This document shows, one piece after another, positions 48,312 through 55,752 of a stretch of DNA of 60,849 bases. The stretch is from IMG/VR virus record IMGVR_UViG_3300042452_000489, positions 1 through 60,849 of that record; one strand, 5' to 3'. Position 1 is the stretch's first letter. Every line of letters begins with the position of its first letter. The position numbers and the translations under genes were made by a program. This stretch comes from a virus. Under the pieces are notes generated by a model, which made no database searches, had not been told where the DNA came from, and saw nothing but the letters and a program-made list of their open reading frames with translations.

Positions 48312-48424
48312 CGGGATTCGATCCCGGGCAGGTGGCTGCGGCTAACGGGCGATTGCCCAGGTAAGTCCGAATGCTGCCTGCTCGGGTTCGGTTGCCGTTG
48401 TGGTAACCATTCACGGAGGTGCGT

Positions 48425-49234
48425 ATGGTCGCGAGATCACGCACCGCCCGTCCGCTCGGTGTCATTCTGCACCGGGGCAGGTCTTCGTTCGACGGCTCGC
48501 CGTATGTGGTGATCATGCCACTCGGCAAGTCTTCCAATGCGAAGACCGGCAAGATGCTCCAGACCTACATCATAAGGTCGCATGTGCATCCTCTGGCGGC
48601 GGTGCAGTCCGGTGGCGACGTTGCGATCTGCAACGATTGCCCGATGCGTGGGCTGGTAGCTACGCAGAAGCGCAGGTCCAAGAAGAAGAACTTCAGGGCC
48701 TGCTATGTCAACGTCGGCCAGGGACCGACCATGGTGTACGGTGCGTTCAGACGCGGCCGTTACGTGGACTACAACCCGGTCGAACATGATCAGTTCATCC
48801 GTGGCCGCAAGATTCGCTTCGGCACATACGGTGAGCCGGTCCTGATTCCGTTCGATCTGATGATGCATCTGGCCAGCCTGTCCGATGGCTGGACCGGGTA
48901 CACCCATCAGTGGAGCAATTCGCTGTTCGGCGACTACAGGCAGCTGCTCATGGCGTCAGTCCATGGGCTCACCGGCCCGTGGTCGCGTGAGCATGCCAAG
49001 TCTCTCGGCTGGCGTACCTTCCGCACCATGCGGGGCGGCGAGCCGGCTGACGACGAGGTCTTGTGCCCGGCGAGCAAGGAAGCCGGTCACCGGCTGTCCT
49101 GTCTCACGTGCAATCTGTGTGACGGGGCTGGTCGCAGAAAGATCGGCCTGGATCTAGTTGATGTCTACATCCCCGGGCATGGTGGCAAGGCCGTGATGTC
49201 AGCGGTCGCCAATCTGCCCATCCTGCAAGCGTGA
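48425..49234 (+). CDS. DUF7227-like conserved phage protein
   Basis: 269 aa. The order PLGVILHRGRSSFDGSPYVVIMPLGKSSNAKTGKMLQTYII, CNDCPMRG, CYVNVGQGP and GRYVDY follows a family of phage proteins of unknown function that I know as DUF7227. A second Cys cluster (LSCLTCNLCDG) near 240 could bind zinc. ATG is 5 bases after GGAGG; a GTG two codons upstream is rejected. Confidence 0.75.
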   Translation: MVARSRTARPLGVILHRGRSSFDGSPYVVIMPLGKSSNAKTGKMLQTYIIRSHVHPLAAVQSGGDVAICNDCPMRGLVATQKRRSKKKNFRACYVNVGQGPTMVYGAFRRGRYVDYNPVEHDQFIRGRKIRFGTYGEPVLIPFDLMMHLASLSDGWTGYTHQWSNSLFGDYRQLLMASVHGLTGPWSREHAKSLGWRTFRTMRGGEPADDEVLCPASKEAGHRLSCLTCNLCDGAGRRKIGLDLVDVYIPGHGGKAVMSAVANLPILQA

Positions 49235-49242
49235 GGTGTGAC

Positions 49243-49470
49243 ATGCGGCGAATCGTAGATGCGTACTACTCCGCCGACCTGAAGTGCTGGGTCCGGCTGG
49301 AGCGTGAGGCGGATGGCGAGTGGTGCCACACGCCTGGATATGCCAGCCGGGCAGAGGCGGTTGCGTCTCACTTGTTAACGGCTACGGCAGTTGTGGCTCA
49401 CTTTGGCGGTCAAAGTGCAACGCAATGGATTCACCCTTGTGACAAAGGAGGTGCCAAGTGCCCGAACTAA
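49243..49470 (+). CDS. Hypothetical 75-aa early protein
   Basis: 75 aa: beta-like N-terminus (RIVDAYYSADLKCWVRLE) then a helix (SRAEAVASHLLTA). Ribosome site GAGG 6 bases upstream of ATG. It overlaps the next gene by 13 bases. Unknown role in the early operon. Confidence 0.65.
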   Translation: MRRIVDAYYSADLKCWVRLEREADGEWCHTPGYASRAEAVASHLLTATAVVAHFGGQSATQWIHPCDKGGAKCPN

Positions 49471-49664
49471 CTGACCTGGAGCAGGGCAGGTGCTTTGTCC
49501 TGCTCAGTGACTGCGAGACATGGGACACGGCGCAGGACTGCGTGGTGCGGTTCTCCACTGCCGAACAGGATGCAAAGCATGAGTGGGGTGACCGGATCGA
49601 AGGATACCGGGACATCTCCATCGAAGAGCTGGTTCGACATTACCTTTCAACCACGGGGGTGTAA
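49458..49664 (+). CDS. Hypothetical 68-aa acidic protein
   Basis: 68 aa, GTG start 6-7 bases after AAGGAGG. Acidic (DLEQGRCFVLLSDCETWDTAQDC; SIEELVRHYL). Small acidic early proteins in phages often bind and inhibit host DNA-binding proteins; nothing specific supports that here. Confidence 0.65.
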   Translation: MPELTDLEQGRCFVLLSDCETWDTAQDCVVRFSTAEQDAKHEWGDRIEGYRDISIEELVRHYLSTTGV

Positions 49665-49665
49665 C

Positions 49666-49986
49666 GTGGAATGCCGGGCATACAACGGGTGGACCAACTA
49701 CGAAACGTGGAACGTCAACCTGTGGATCGACAACGAGCAGGCCGAGCAGGAGTACTGGCGTGAACGTGCCGGCGCGTGCATCGACATGACGGACAGCGAT
49801 GCGGACGCCATTGCGGCCCTATCAAACGAGCTGGAGGCCGTGTTCGATGACCTGTACGACGAGCAGAAGCCTGCCTACGGTGCGCTGTCCGACTTGCTTC
49901 GGGCAGCACTATCCGAGGTGAACTGGCATGAGATTGCGCAGCATCACATCGAAGCCGTGAAGGAGGAATCCGATGCGACGAGTTGA
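49666..49986 (+). CDS. DUF7249-like early protein
   Basis: 106 aa, GTG start. The N-terminus YNGWTNYETWNVNLWIDNE is the hallmark of a small family seen in phages and plasmids (DUF7249-like), function unknown. The rest is acidic and helical. Overlaps the next gene by 14 bases. Confidence 0.75.
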   Translation: MECRAYNGWTNYETWNVNLWIDNEQAEQEYWRERAGACIDMTDSDADAIAALSNELEAVFDDLYDEQKPAYGALSDLLRAALSEVNWHEIAQHHIEAVKEESDATS

Positions 49987-50311
49987 AACCTACCGTGGCT
50001 CCAAGGAGTTCGTCCTTGCCTTGGAACCCGACGACTTGATCTTCATGCAGCCGACGTTCGACCGCATTCGCTTGGACTGGGCCAAGGAATGGCAGCGGCG
50101 GGGCAGCGTGGACGAGGGGTCATGCTGCCTCGGTGTCGGTGTGTCGGTGTACTACATGCGACCAGGGAAGCGTAAGCCTGAGCGTAGGCAGGTCATCTCA
50201 TGGACATGGACGCAGGGTGATCTGGAGGCAGATCGGACCCGCCACCTACCGCTGGGAATGCTCGCAGAGCATGGCGTGCTGGGTGTGTATGACTGTGGGC
50301 GGATGGACTAG
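49973..50311 (+). CDS. Hypothetical 112-aa early protein
   Basis: 112 aa with a mixed fold (VETYRGSKEFVLALEPDDLIFMQPTFDRI; RQVISWTWTQGD). Ribosome site AAGGAGG, 6 bases before ATG. No family recognised. Confidence 0.65.
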   Translation: MRRVETYRGSKEFVLALEPDDLIFMQPTFDRIRLDWAKEWQRRGSVDEGSCCLGVGVSVYYMRPGKRKPERRQVISWTWTQGDLEADRTRHLPLGMLAEHGVLGVYDCGRMD

Positions 50312-50321
50312 GGGGTGAAAC

Positions 50322-50576
50322 GTGCTGGACAAGCAAGTGTTCGATGCCCTGTGCGACAGCCAAGATGGCGGGCAGGTGCTGACTCGGCGGCTGAAGGCGA
50401 AGCCCATCGAAGATCAGCATGAGTGGGGCGATGCCCTGAGCGATGTGGTTCTGGGCGTGTATCGGGATGCCGACGACCGCGACCAGCTCCTTACGCACCT
50501 GCGGTACTGCGTGCGGGAGTTGCAGTCGGCTGTTGATGCTGTCCGCAGACTGGAGGAGGTGGCTGATGCCGTCTGA
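50322..50576 (+). CDS. Hypothetical 84-aa helical protein
   Basis: 84 aa, GTG start, acidic, helical (LSDVVLGVYRDADDRDQLLTHLRYCVRELQSAVDAVRRLEEV). Upstream GGGGG instead of GGAGG. Overlaps the next ATG by 11 bases. Confidence 0.65.
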   Translation: MLDKQVFDALCDSQDGGQVLTRRLKAKPIEDQHEWGDALSDVVLGVYRDADDRDQLLTHLRYCVRELQSAVDAVRRLEEVADAV

Positions 50577-50892
50577 GGTAGTCGGCAAGTTCCCCGTGCG
50601 GGGCAACCATGTGGTGCTATGCCGCGTGGAATATCACAAGGGCAGGGGGTACTTCTTCTGTGCCGACCCGGTGCAGGAGCGTGAGGATGGGATCACCGTC
50701 ATCAACCTTGGCATGGTGATGGCTGGCCGGATGGAGTTGTTGCAGGATGCCAAGCGGTTTTCGCAGAAGACATTCGACAGCCTTGTCCATGAGTATCGCC
50801 TGCTGTGCAGGGCCGAGGATCCCCGGGTCATGCGGCATGTGGCCGAAGCGACTGAACGTGTACCACAGGAGGTGAGCAATGCGTCTAGCTGA
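50566..50892 (+). CDS. Hypothetical 108-aa early protein
   Basis: 108 aa: beta-rich first half (VVLCRVEYHKGRGYFFCADPV), helical second half (AKRFSQKTFDSLVHEYRLL). GGAGGAGG lies upstream of the ATG at 50566. Unknown function. Confidence 0.65.
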   Translation: MPSEVVGKFPVRGNHVVLCRVEYHKGRGYFFCADPVQEREDGITVINLGMVMAGRMELLQDAKRFSQKTFDSLVHEYRLLCRAEDPRVMRHVAEATERVPQEVSNASS

Positions 50893-51067
50893 ACTGGAGG
50901 CATTCATCGACCGCGTCAACGACGTTGACGATGGATGCTACCCGTGCAAGTACGGCCACGGCGGATGCTCTGACCGCTATCTCGGTCGGTGTTCGGACGA
51001 GGCTTGGCATCAGCAGTGCAGCGACGAGTCCGACGAGGAGTACGACGAACGAATGGAGGGTGAGTGA
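50879..51067 (+). CDS. 62-aa Cys/acidic small protein
   Basis: 62 residues: an N-terminal helix, then five Cys with His (CYPCKYGHGGC...RCSDEAWHQQC), a possible metal site, and an acidic tail (DESDEEYDERMEGE). AGGAGG 7 bases before ATG. Confidence 0.65.
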   Translation: MRLAELEAFIDRVNDVDDGCYPCKYGHGGCSDRYLGRCSDEAWHQQCSDESDEEYDERMEGE

Positions 51068-51192
51068 TGTGCCCCATGTGTGACTGCTGCGAGGTAGCGT
51101 GGGCCGCCCCGCTTGGTTCTCTCTGGCATGCCTGCTGCCGTGCATGTGGAATGCTGTACACTTTTACACCGGAGGAATGCGATGAGCCTTGA
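51067..51192 (+). CDS. 41-aa zinc-ribbon-like protein
   Basis: ATG at 51067, overlapping the preceding TGA (ATGTG after GGAGGGTGAGTG). 41 residues with CPMCDCC at the start and CCRACG after a hydrophobic middle, which can form a four-cysteine zinc ribbon. The stop lies 11 bases inside the next gene. Too short for many gene callers. Confidence 0.6.
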   Translation: MCPMCDCCEVAWAAPLGSLWHACCRACGMLYTFTPEECDEP

Positions 51193-51628
51193 GTACAGCA
51201 TATTCCGATTCAGTGATGACTACCCGACTGCCGATGGGCTGTCGGAGATGATCATGCAGGTGGCGATGAACGACGGCGGCGGCGAGATGGAGGGCGAGGT
51301 TCTTCGCCGTCTGGTAGATGCGGCGTGGCATCTCCGCACCATCGAAGCCACCGAGGAGGCGGAGGACGAGGACGAGGTGGACATTCCGTCCGTGCGGGAG
51401 CCGGGCTCCCTGTACATGGCCAAGTATGCCGCTGCTTGCAAGGCGATTGGCGAGCCATGCAGTGACGGCGATGCGTGGTGGGAGGATTGGTGGCCGACCA
51501 CCTGCCTGTGGCACCCCGATGACATCGCTCATCTGGCACGGCTAAAGGCGGGTGAGACTCGGGCTGTACGGAGACAGCTGCGGGAGGAGTTTGCCAAGCA
51601 CAAGGAGGTGTCCGATGGAACTGCGTGA
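51182..51628 (+). CDS. Hypothetical 148-aa acidic early protein
   Basis: 148 aa, acidic centre (EATEEAEDEDEVD), then a Trp-rich segment (WWEDWWPTTCLWHPDDIAHL) and a basic end. GGAGG is 6 bases before ATG. Unknown function. Confidence 0.65.
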   Translation: MSLEYSIFRFSDDYPTADGLSEMIMQVAMNDGGGEMEGEVLRRLVDAAWHLRTIEATEEAEDEDEVDIPSVREPGSLYMAKYAAACKAIGEPCSDGDAWWEDWWPTTCLWHPDDIAHLARLKAGETRAVRRQLREEFAKHKEVSDGTA

Positions 51629-51842
51629 CTGCACCAGAGACGGCCGCATATGCGTCGGCGCAACGGTGTTCGTTGGGTCGCACGCTCTCGGCCGGGACGA
51701 TTACTGGGACACAGTGCGTGGTGTGTTCGACCAGACCACAGTCCTAGAGCCATACGCCCGCAATGAAACTGCCGAGGCGCTTGTCTTAACTGAGCATTCT
51801 TGGTGTTTCGTATCCGATGTCACGGAGTATTCCAATGGCTAA
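51615..51842 (+). CDS. Hypothetical 75-aa early protein
   Basis: 75 aa, probably a small beta fold (ICVGATVFVGSHALGRDDYWDTVRGVF; ALVLTEHSWCFVSDV). AAGGAGG 6 bases before ATG. Overlaps the genes on both sides by 8-14 bases. Confidence 0.65.
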   Translation: MELRDCTRDGRICVGATVFVGSHALGRDDYWDTVRGVFDQTTVLEPYARNETAEALVLTEHSWCFVSDVTEYSNG

Positions 51843-52134
51843 AGCCAAAGCTGGATGTGTAACGACAAGCGAAACATGGGAGGGATTTCACTTCACGTGC
51901 AACGCAGACCAAGCAATGTGGCTTTTTGCTGCGATGAAGGATGCCCAGCGTGCGGTGCAGGCCCGGCCGCACCACGGGTTCAGTGGCGATGCCCCGTACG
52001 AACAGTTCCTGACCAGCGCCGACCAGTGGAAATTCTACGGCGACTTGGCCGCGCAATGCATGAGATACGCCGTGGACAACAAAGCGCATCCGCTGTGGCG
52101 GTATCCAGACGGAAGGATGGGCCGAAACGTGTGA
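51835..52134 (+). CDS. Hypothetical 99-aa early protein
   Basis: 99 aa, helical (NADQAMWLFAAMKDAQRAVQARPHH; QWKFYGDLAAQCMRYAVDN). GGAG 7 bases before the ATG. Unknown. Confidence 0.6.
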   Translation: MAKAKAGCVTTSETWEGFHFTCNADQAMWLFAAMKDAQRAVQARPHHGFSGDAPYEQFLTSADQWKFYGDLAAQCMRYAVDNKAHPLWRYPDGRMGRNV

Positions 52135-52157
52135 ACCCCGACACATGGAGGTGTCCG

Positions 52158-52286
52158 ATGTGGGCAGTGCGAACAAGGAAGGCAATCCTGGCGACGTTCA
52201 GTGACCGCTGGGAGGCGGAGGAATGGATGCGGACTTGGCGTTCCATCCATGGGGCAAGGTGTTACCTAGTGCGAACGGAGAACTGA
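52158..52286 (+). CDS. 42-aa basic small protein
   Basis: 42 residues, basic and Trp-rich (WAVRTRKAILATFSDRWEAEEWMRTW). GGAGGTGTCCG precedes the ATG at 52158. It ends 1 base before the next start. Confidence 0.6.
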   Translation: MWAVRTRKAILATFSDRWEAEEWMRTWRSIHGARCYLVRTEN

Positions 52287-52287
52287 C

Positions 52288-52500
52288 ATGAGCTTTCGGC
52301 CGATGGTGAAGGTGGGCAACGAGTGGGCTGGTAACGGCGTGCGGTTTGCCACCAGGGAGGAGGCCGAGGCATCCGCCCTTGACCTGTCCTTGCGGTGGAC
52401 GTTGGTACTGGATCACAGGGCCGACGAGTCGGGCGATGCGGTAAACTGTGCGTGGGATCCGAGCCGAGGCAACGTGCGTCTGGAGGTGGTCAATGCCTGA
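52288..52500 (+). CDS. Hypothetical 70-aa early protein
   Basis: 70 aa: FRPMVKVGNEWAGNGVRFATREEAEASALDLSLRW, similar in plan to the 42-aa protein before it (short strand, Thr-Arg, helix ending in Trp). The two might share a small common fold. No strong ribosome site (GGAGAACTGAC). Confidence 0.6.
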   Translation: MSFRPMVKVGNEWAGNGVRFATREEAEASALDLSLRWTLVLDHRADESGDAVNCAWDPSRGNVRLEVVNA

Positions 52501-52735
52501 GAATCATTTCGCGGAACTGTATCGGCAGGTGCGACAAGCACTGGCGACCGGCAAGCGTAAGGCTGTGCATGCCGACATCCTTGCTGCCCACATGCATGAC
52601 CGGCCGCAGGGGTTCATCACGCGAGACAGCAGCGGGCTGGTGCGGCAGTACCGCAACAGCGTGTCATGTGATCCGGCGCATCTGATTGAGGCCGCAATCG
52701 CCTACCAAGAGGAGACTGCTAATGCCAACGATTGA
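52493..52735 (+). CDS. Hypothetical 80-aa early protein
   Basis: 80 aa, helical and basic (FAELYRQVRQALATGKRKAVHADILAAHMHD). GGAGG 6 bases before the ATG at 52493. Unknown. Confidence 0.6.
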   Translation: MPENHFAELYRQVRQALATGKRKAVHADILAAHMHDRPQGFITRDSSGLVRQYRNSVSCDPAHLIEAAIAYQEETANAND

Positions 52736-52895
52736 ACTGACCGACGAGCAGGCCGATGAGCTGCGTGATGTGCTGCAACGGGAGGTCGATCACTTGTCGC
52801 ATCTGGTGGAGGGGTCTTCGCATGCCGACGACATCATCGACCAGCATCGAAAGTCTGTCCTGTCCGACATCCTTGAACTACTGGAGATTGCGTGA
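52722..52895 (+). CDS. Hypothetical 57-aa acidic helical protein
   Basis: 57 residues, nearly all helix (DEQADELRDVLQREVDHLSHLVEGSSHADDIIDQHR). Similar short Asp/Glu-rich helical proteins are common in actinobacterial and phage genomes. GAGGAG upstream. Confidence 0.6.
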   Translation: MPTIELTDEQADELRDVLQREVDHLSHLVEGSSHADDIIDQHRKSVLSDILELLEIA

Positions 52896-53146
52896 TGACC
52901 TTTGAAGAATGGCAGGCAACCCGCCGGTCCATCGCTCAGGTGGGGCCGGCATACGATGCGGTGAAGAACCACTTCGGCTACGTGCCGGACGATGTGATCA
53001 GCGTGTACGAATACGACCCCGGCGTACTGGTCGCCCTCAGGACCGGGCAGTACTTCACGCACATCGGACGAGAGGAATACACCGGCACGCTGGATGCCGT
53101 GGAGCGGAGACTGTGGGACGATTACGCCAAGAGGGAGGTGGGATGA
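52895..53146 (+). CDS. Hypothetical 83-aa early protein
   Basis: 83 aa: a helix (EEWQATRRSIAQVGPAYDAVKNHFG) followed by strands (VISVYEYDPGVLVALRTGQYF). A GTG one codon upstream is the alternative start; GGAG lies 8-11 bases upstream. Unknown. Confidence 0.6.
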   Translation: MTFEEWQATRRSIAQVGPAYDAVKNHFGYVPDDVISVYEYDPGVLVALRTGQYFTHIGREEYTGTLDAVERRLWDDYAKREVG

Positions 53147-53373
53147 TGGGCATTACCAATCCGTCTGCCGCGTGCGAATTGCACAGTGCGTTGGCTGACA
53201 TGCTGGAGGAGTATGAATACGACACCGAATGCCATGAGCAGACCGGGATGGACTCCCATTCGCAACGCGACATCATTCTGCGGGCGAAGCAGGCTATCGC
53301 TCACTTCACTGGAGAGCCAGTGGCACCGTGCTACTGGGAGGCCGAGGACTACGAAGCACCGGAGGATGACTAA
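53143..53373 (+). CDS. Hypothetical 76-aa early protein
   Basis: 76 aa, acidic and helical (ACELHSALADMLEEYEYDTECHEQ; RDIILRAKQAIAHF), ending EAPEDD. GGAGG 4 bases before the first of two ATGs. Its stop overlaps the methyltransferase start by 1 base. Confidence 0.6.
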   Translation: MMGITNPSAACELHSALADMLEEYEYDTECHEQTGMDSHSQRDIILRAKQAIAHFTGEPVAPCYWEAEDYEAPEDD

Positions 53374-54062
53374 TGCGTGTGCTGGACCTGTACTGCGGGG
53401 CCGGGATGGCAGGTGATGGATACAAGCAGGCCGGGTTCGATGTGGTGGGTTGGGATGTGCGGCACCAGCCGAGCTATCCCTATGAGTTTCATAGGGGCAG
53501 CGCCTTGGATGCCTTGGAAGATCGGGCCTACCTCCAGACGTTCGACCTGATCCATGCGTCCCCTCCATGTCAAGCCCACACCAGGGCGAAGCATCTTCGG
53601 GATGCGCAGGGAGGCAAGTCCAAGTACGAAGATCTGCTGACGCCCACCTTGGAGCTGCTGCGAGACTGCGGCGTACCTTGGGTGGTGGAGAACGTGGTCG
53701 GCGCACCAGGGATGGAGGGTGCGGTGATCGAATGCGGCTCGGCCTACGGGCTGAAGGTCCGCAGGCATCGCCTGTTCCTAGCGTCCTTCCCCCTGGCTGG
53801 CTCGGGCTGCAAGCACAAGGAGCAGGGCAAGCCCATCGGCGTGTACCACGTAATGGGCGACACCTGCAAGGGCGTGTGCAAGAAGACTGGCAAGCTGGTG
53901 ATCGGCGGATCCACCGCACGCACCGTTGAGGAGGGGCGCGCCGCCATGGGGGTAGACCGTGCGATCACATGGAACGAACTGAAGGAAGGCTTCCCGCCTG
54001 CGTACACTCGTCACGTTGGCGAGCAGGCGTGGATGCATCTATACACCCAGGCTATGTCCTGA
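53373..54062 (+). CDS. DNA C5-cytosine methyltransferase
   Basis: 229 aa with the C5-methyltransferase motifs: VLDLYCGAGMAGDGYKQAGF (motif I), catalytic Cys66 in ASPPCQAHT (IV), ENV at 106-108 (VI) and RRHRLFLAS (VIII). It methylates cytosine in DNA, probably to protect phage DNA from host restriction. It is short for the family, with a reduced target-recognition region, as in many phage orphan enzymes. No restriction partner is adjacent. Confidence 0.9.
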   Translation: MRVLDLYCGAGMAGDGYKQAGFDVVGWDVRHQPSYPYEFHRGSALDALEDRAYLQTFDLIHASPPCQAHTRAKHLRDAQGGKSKYEDLLTPTLELLRDCGVPWVVENVVGAPGMEGAVIECGSAYGLKVRRHRLFLASFPLAGSGCKHKEQGKPIGVYHVMGDTCKGVCKKTGKLVIGGSTARTVEEGRAAMGVDRAITWNELKEGFPPAYTRHVGEQAWMHLYTQAMS

Positions 54063-54079
54063 GATGAGGAGGATGACTG

Positions 54080-54319
54080 ATGCCATACCCTGACTCTGAA
54101 TACCCCAGCATCCTGCGGGGAAAGGACAAGCGAGAGAGCCAGCGATTGCTGGCTGCGGCACCGTCCATGCTGGCCGCCCTCCAGTTGTGCGTGGAGATAG
54201 AGACTAGCTGCGACGGGCGAGTCATTTGCTTCTGCGATGACCCCGAGATCGCTCGGCACGGCAGGTGCTACGTCTGCACCGTGCGGGATGCCATTTCCAA
54301 AGCAGAAGGGAGGGAGTGA
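54080..54319 (+). CDS. Hypothetical 79-aa early protein
   Basis: 79 aa: SQRLLAAAPSMLAALQLCVEIE is a helix often seen in small phage proteins, followed by Cys-rich VICFCDDP and RCYVCTVRDAI. Zinc binding is possible. GAGGATG precedes the ATG. Confidence 0.65.
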   Translation: MPYPDSEYPSILRGKDKRESQRLLAAAPSMLAALQLCVEIETSCDGRVICFCDDPEIARHGRCYVCTVRDAISKAEGRE

Positions 54320-54456
54320 TGCGATTCATAGTCACTGAGACTCGGACCTACTCGGTTGACGCCCCATCCGAGGAGGCTGCGCGTGTTGTTCTTTCCCTTG
54401 CCAAGGGCGTCGGGGAACTCGTCATTACGGAGGGCGACCAATGCTCGGACGACTGA
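54319..54456 (+). CDS. 45-aa small protein
   Basis: 45 residues: RFIVTETRTYSVDAPSEEAARVVLSLAKG, a beta-helix unit like small phage/bacterial proteins with the pattern Y-x-V-D-A-xx-EEAA. GGGAGG is 5 bases upstream; the ATG overlaps the previous stop. Confidence 0.65.
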   Translation: MRFIVTETRTYSVDAPSEEAARVVLSLAKGVGELVITEGDQCSDD

Positions 54457-54665
54457 AGGAGTTGCTGTTCTGCCTGCGGGAACGGGCCGAGCTGCGGGCC
54501 GAGGTCGTCGCTCTGAAGGAGACGATCCTGGCCGAGCGTCAGGCCACGGCACGGGAGCGGTCGAAGATGATGCTCCTGCTGCGTGCGATGCGGGATGTGA
54601 ATGCGGACCTGGACACCAAGTTGCTGGAGGCAGGATGCTATGGCGAGGATCGACGGATGGACTGA
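54441..54665 (+). CDS. 74-aa coiled-coil protein
   Basis: 74 residues, one long heptad-patterned helix (LRERAELRAEVVALKETILAERQATARERSKMMLLLRAMRDV). Probably a dimeric coiled coil. GGAGGGCG lies 8 bases upstream of ATG. Confidence 0.65.
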   Translation: MLGRLKELLFCLRERAELRAEVVALKETILAERQATARERSKMMLLLRAMRDVNADLDTKLLEAGCYGEDRRMD

Positions 54666-54777
54666 CTCAAAGGTAGACTACTGCATCGCCCTGCTTGTGC
54701 AGGCCGAGCGGATTGTGCGGGAGGTGGAGCCTGATCTCTATGAAAAGATCAGGCGTTTTCTTTTGGAGGAGGCGTGA
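54640..54777 (+). CDS. 45-aa helical small protein
   Basis: ATG at 54640 after GGAGGCAGG. 45 residues, helical and charged (ALLVQAERIVREVEPDLYEKIRRFLLEEA). The TGA overlaps the next ATG by 1 base, a sign of real coupling. Overlaps the coiled-coil gene by 26 bases. Confidence 0.6.
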   Translation: MARIDGWTDSKVDYCIALLVQAERIVREVEPDLYEKIRRFLLEEA

Positions 54778-54974
54778 TGGCTAAGGTAGGCGACTTTGTT
54801 TACGTGGACGGCAAAGTGTTTATCGCTTCTCGCCTTCCAACGGGAGTGCTCTATAAGTGCGAGGTGTTGGAGGACAGCGGGCCTTCGCAGACTTACTTGG
54901 TGAAGGCCGAGGGCGGTGGCGGCTCGCCACTCTATGTGTTCAATGAGGAACTTCGGGAGGTGAGTGATGGCTAA
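54777..54974 (+). CDS. Hypothetical 65-aa beta-rich protein
   Basis: 65 aa with an SH3-like beta pattern (VGDFVYVDGKVFIASRLPTGVLYKCEVLE...TYLVKAEG...LYVFNEELREV). TTGGAGGAGG is immediately upstream. Overlaps the next gene by 8 bases. Confidence 0.65.
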   Translation: MAKVGDFVYVDGKVFIASRLPTGVLYKCEVLEDSGPSQTYLVKAEGGGGSPLYVFNEELREVSDG

Positions 54975-55230
54975 TGCCCGCAGGAAGATCAGCACTCAGG
55001 AACGCAAGGGCCGCGATGCCTTGATGCGCGTGGTCAACTGGGTCCACATCCTGGTGATCAAGCGACTGCTGGATTCTGGGAAGACAACATCGCAGGTGGC
55101 CCTGCTGTACGACCGCCTTCAGCGCGAGGCCGGGCGGATTGCAATAGAGCATGCCATGCCCGACTGGCATTACGTTGACGAGACGCAGGTTGCGGATCTG
55201 GTGTACCAATCCCTGATGAAGGAGGAATGA
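54967..55230 (+). CDS. Hypothetical 87-aa basic helical protein
   Basis: 87 aa, basic N-terminus (NARRKISTQERKGRDALMRVV), then helices (TSQVALLYDRLQREAGRIAIEHAMP). GGGAGGTGAGTG before ATG. Nucleic-acid binding is possible from charge only. Confidence 0.6.
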   Translation: MANARRKISTQERKGRDALMRVVNWVHILVIKRLLDSGKTTSQVALLYDRLQREAGRIAIEHAMPDWHYVDETQVADLVYQSLMKEE

Positions 55231-55592
55231 TGACTGAAGACATGCAGATTCTTACGTGGTTCCTTGGCAGCGAGCCGGTTGGCTCCATGCTGAACTGGCC
55301 GGTGCTTCCGCAGAAAGTGTGCGACTCCATCCGCTCCATTCACACGGAGTCCAAGCGGAATCCTGCCGACCCCGACGCGATCTGCAAGGCGTGGGAGCAG
55401 TTCTCCGGTGCCGTTGGTCCGACGCTCATCGGCCGGCTGCTGGCATCCAACGAGTGGCGGGAGTTTGTTCCTCTCGCCGAGGGGCACGGCGACGACTGGT
55501 GCAATGTGTGGTCGGACGACGACCGCCGGGTGGTGGCACGTGTTGTGTACAGCGACGGACTGGCCGTCAATGTTCGGTTTTCCGTTGAGTAA
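55230..55592 (+). CDS. Hypothetical 120-aa early protein
   Basis: 120 aa: helical first two thirds, then a beta end (DDRRVVARVVYSDGLAVNVRFSV). GGAGG 4 bases before the ATG used; another ATG is one codon earlier. Unknown. Confidence 0.6.
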   Translation: MTEDMQILTWFLGSEPVGSMLNWPVLPQKVCDSIRSIHTESKRNPADPDAICKAWEQFSGAVGPTLIGRLLASNEWREFVPLAEGHGDDWCNVWSDDDRRVVARVVYSDGLAVNVRFSVE

Positions 55593-55603
55593 GGAGACTC
55601 TCC

Positions 55604-55678
55604 ATGGACACGGATGTCCCGATGGTTCTTGAGCTGGTGGTGGTGATCCTGAGACTCGTACTGGAGGTGATTCGATGA
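55604..55678 (+). CDS. 24-aa hydrophobic micro-protein
   Basis: ATG at 55604, 7 bases after AAGGAG. 24 residues, strongly hydrophobic (VLELVVVILRLVLEVI), long enough for one membrane pass. The stop overlaps the next ATG (ATGA). Too short to be sure. Confidence 0.45.
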   Translation: MDTDVPMVLELVVVILRLVLEVIR

Positions 55679-55752
55679 GCCCAGTGGAAGACTTCGCCCT
55701 TGCGGTAGTTGGTATGATTCTCTTGTTCACATGGCTTGCATGGAGCCCATGA
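55675..55752 (+). CDS. 25-aa hydrophobic micro-protein
   Basis: ATG at 55675 in an ATGA overlap with the previous micro-gene; GGAGGTG lies 6 bases upstream. 25 residues with a hydrophobic core (FALAVVGMILLFTWLAW). The stop overlaps the recombinase ATG by 1 base. Two coupled membrane micro-proteins in a row are unusual. Confidence 0.5.
   Translation: MSPVEDFALAVVGMILLFTWLAWSP

Noticed and set aside
48307-48332. tRNA T-arm (GGGATTCGATCCC)
   Set aside because: The loop does not have the required TTCRA register with a 5-bp stem, and no other tRNA arms surround it; it is a plain hairpin after a stop codon.
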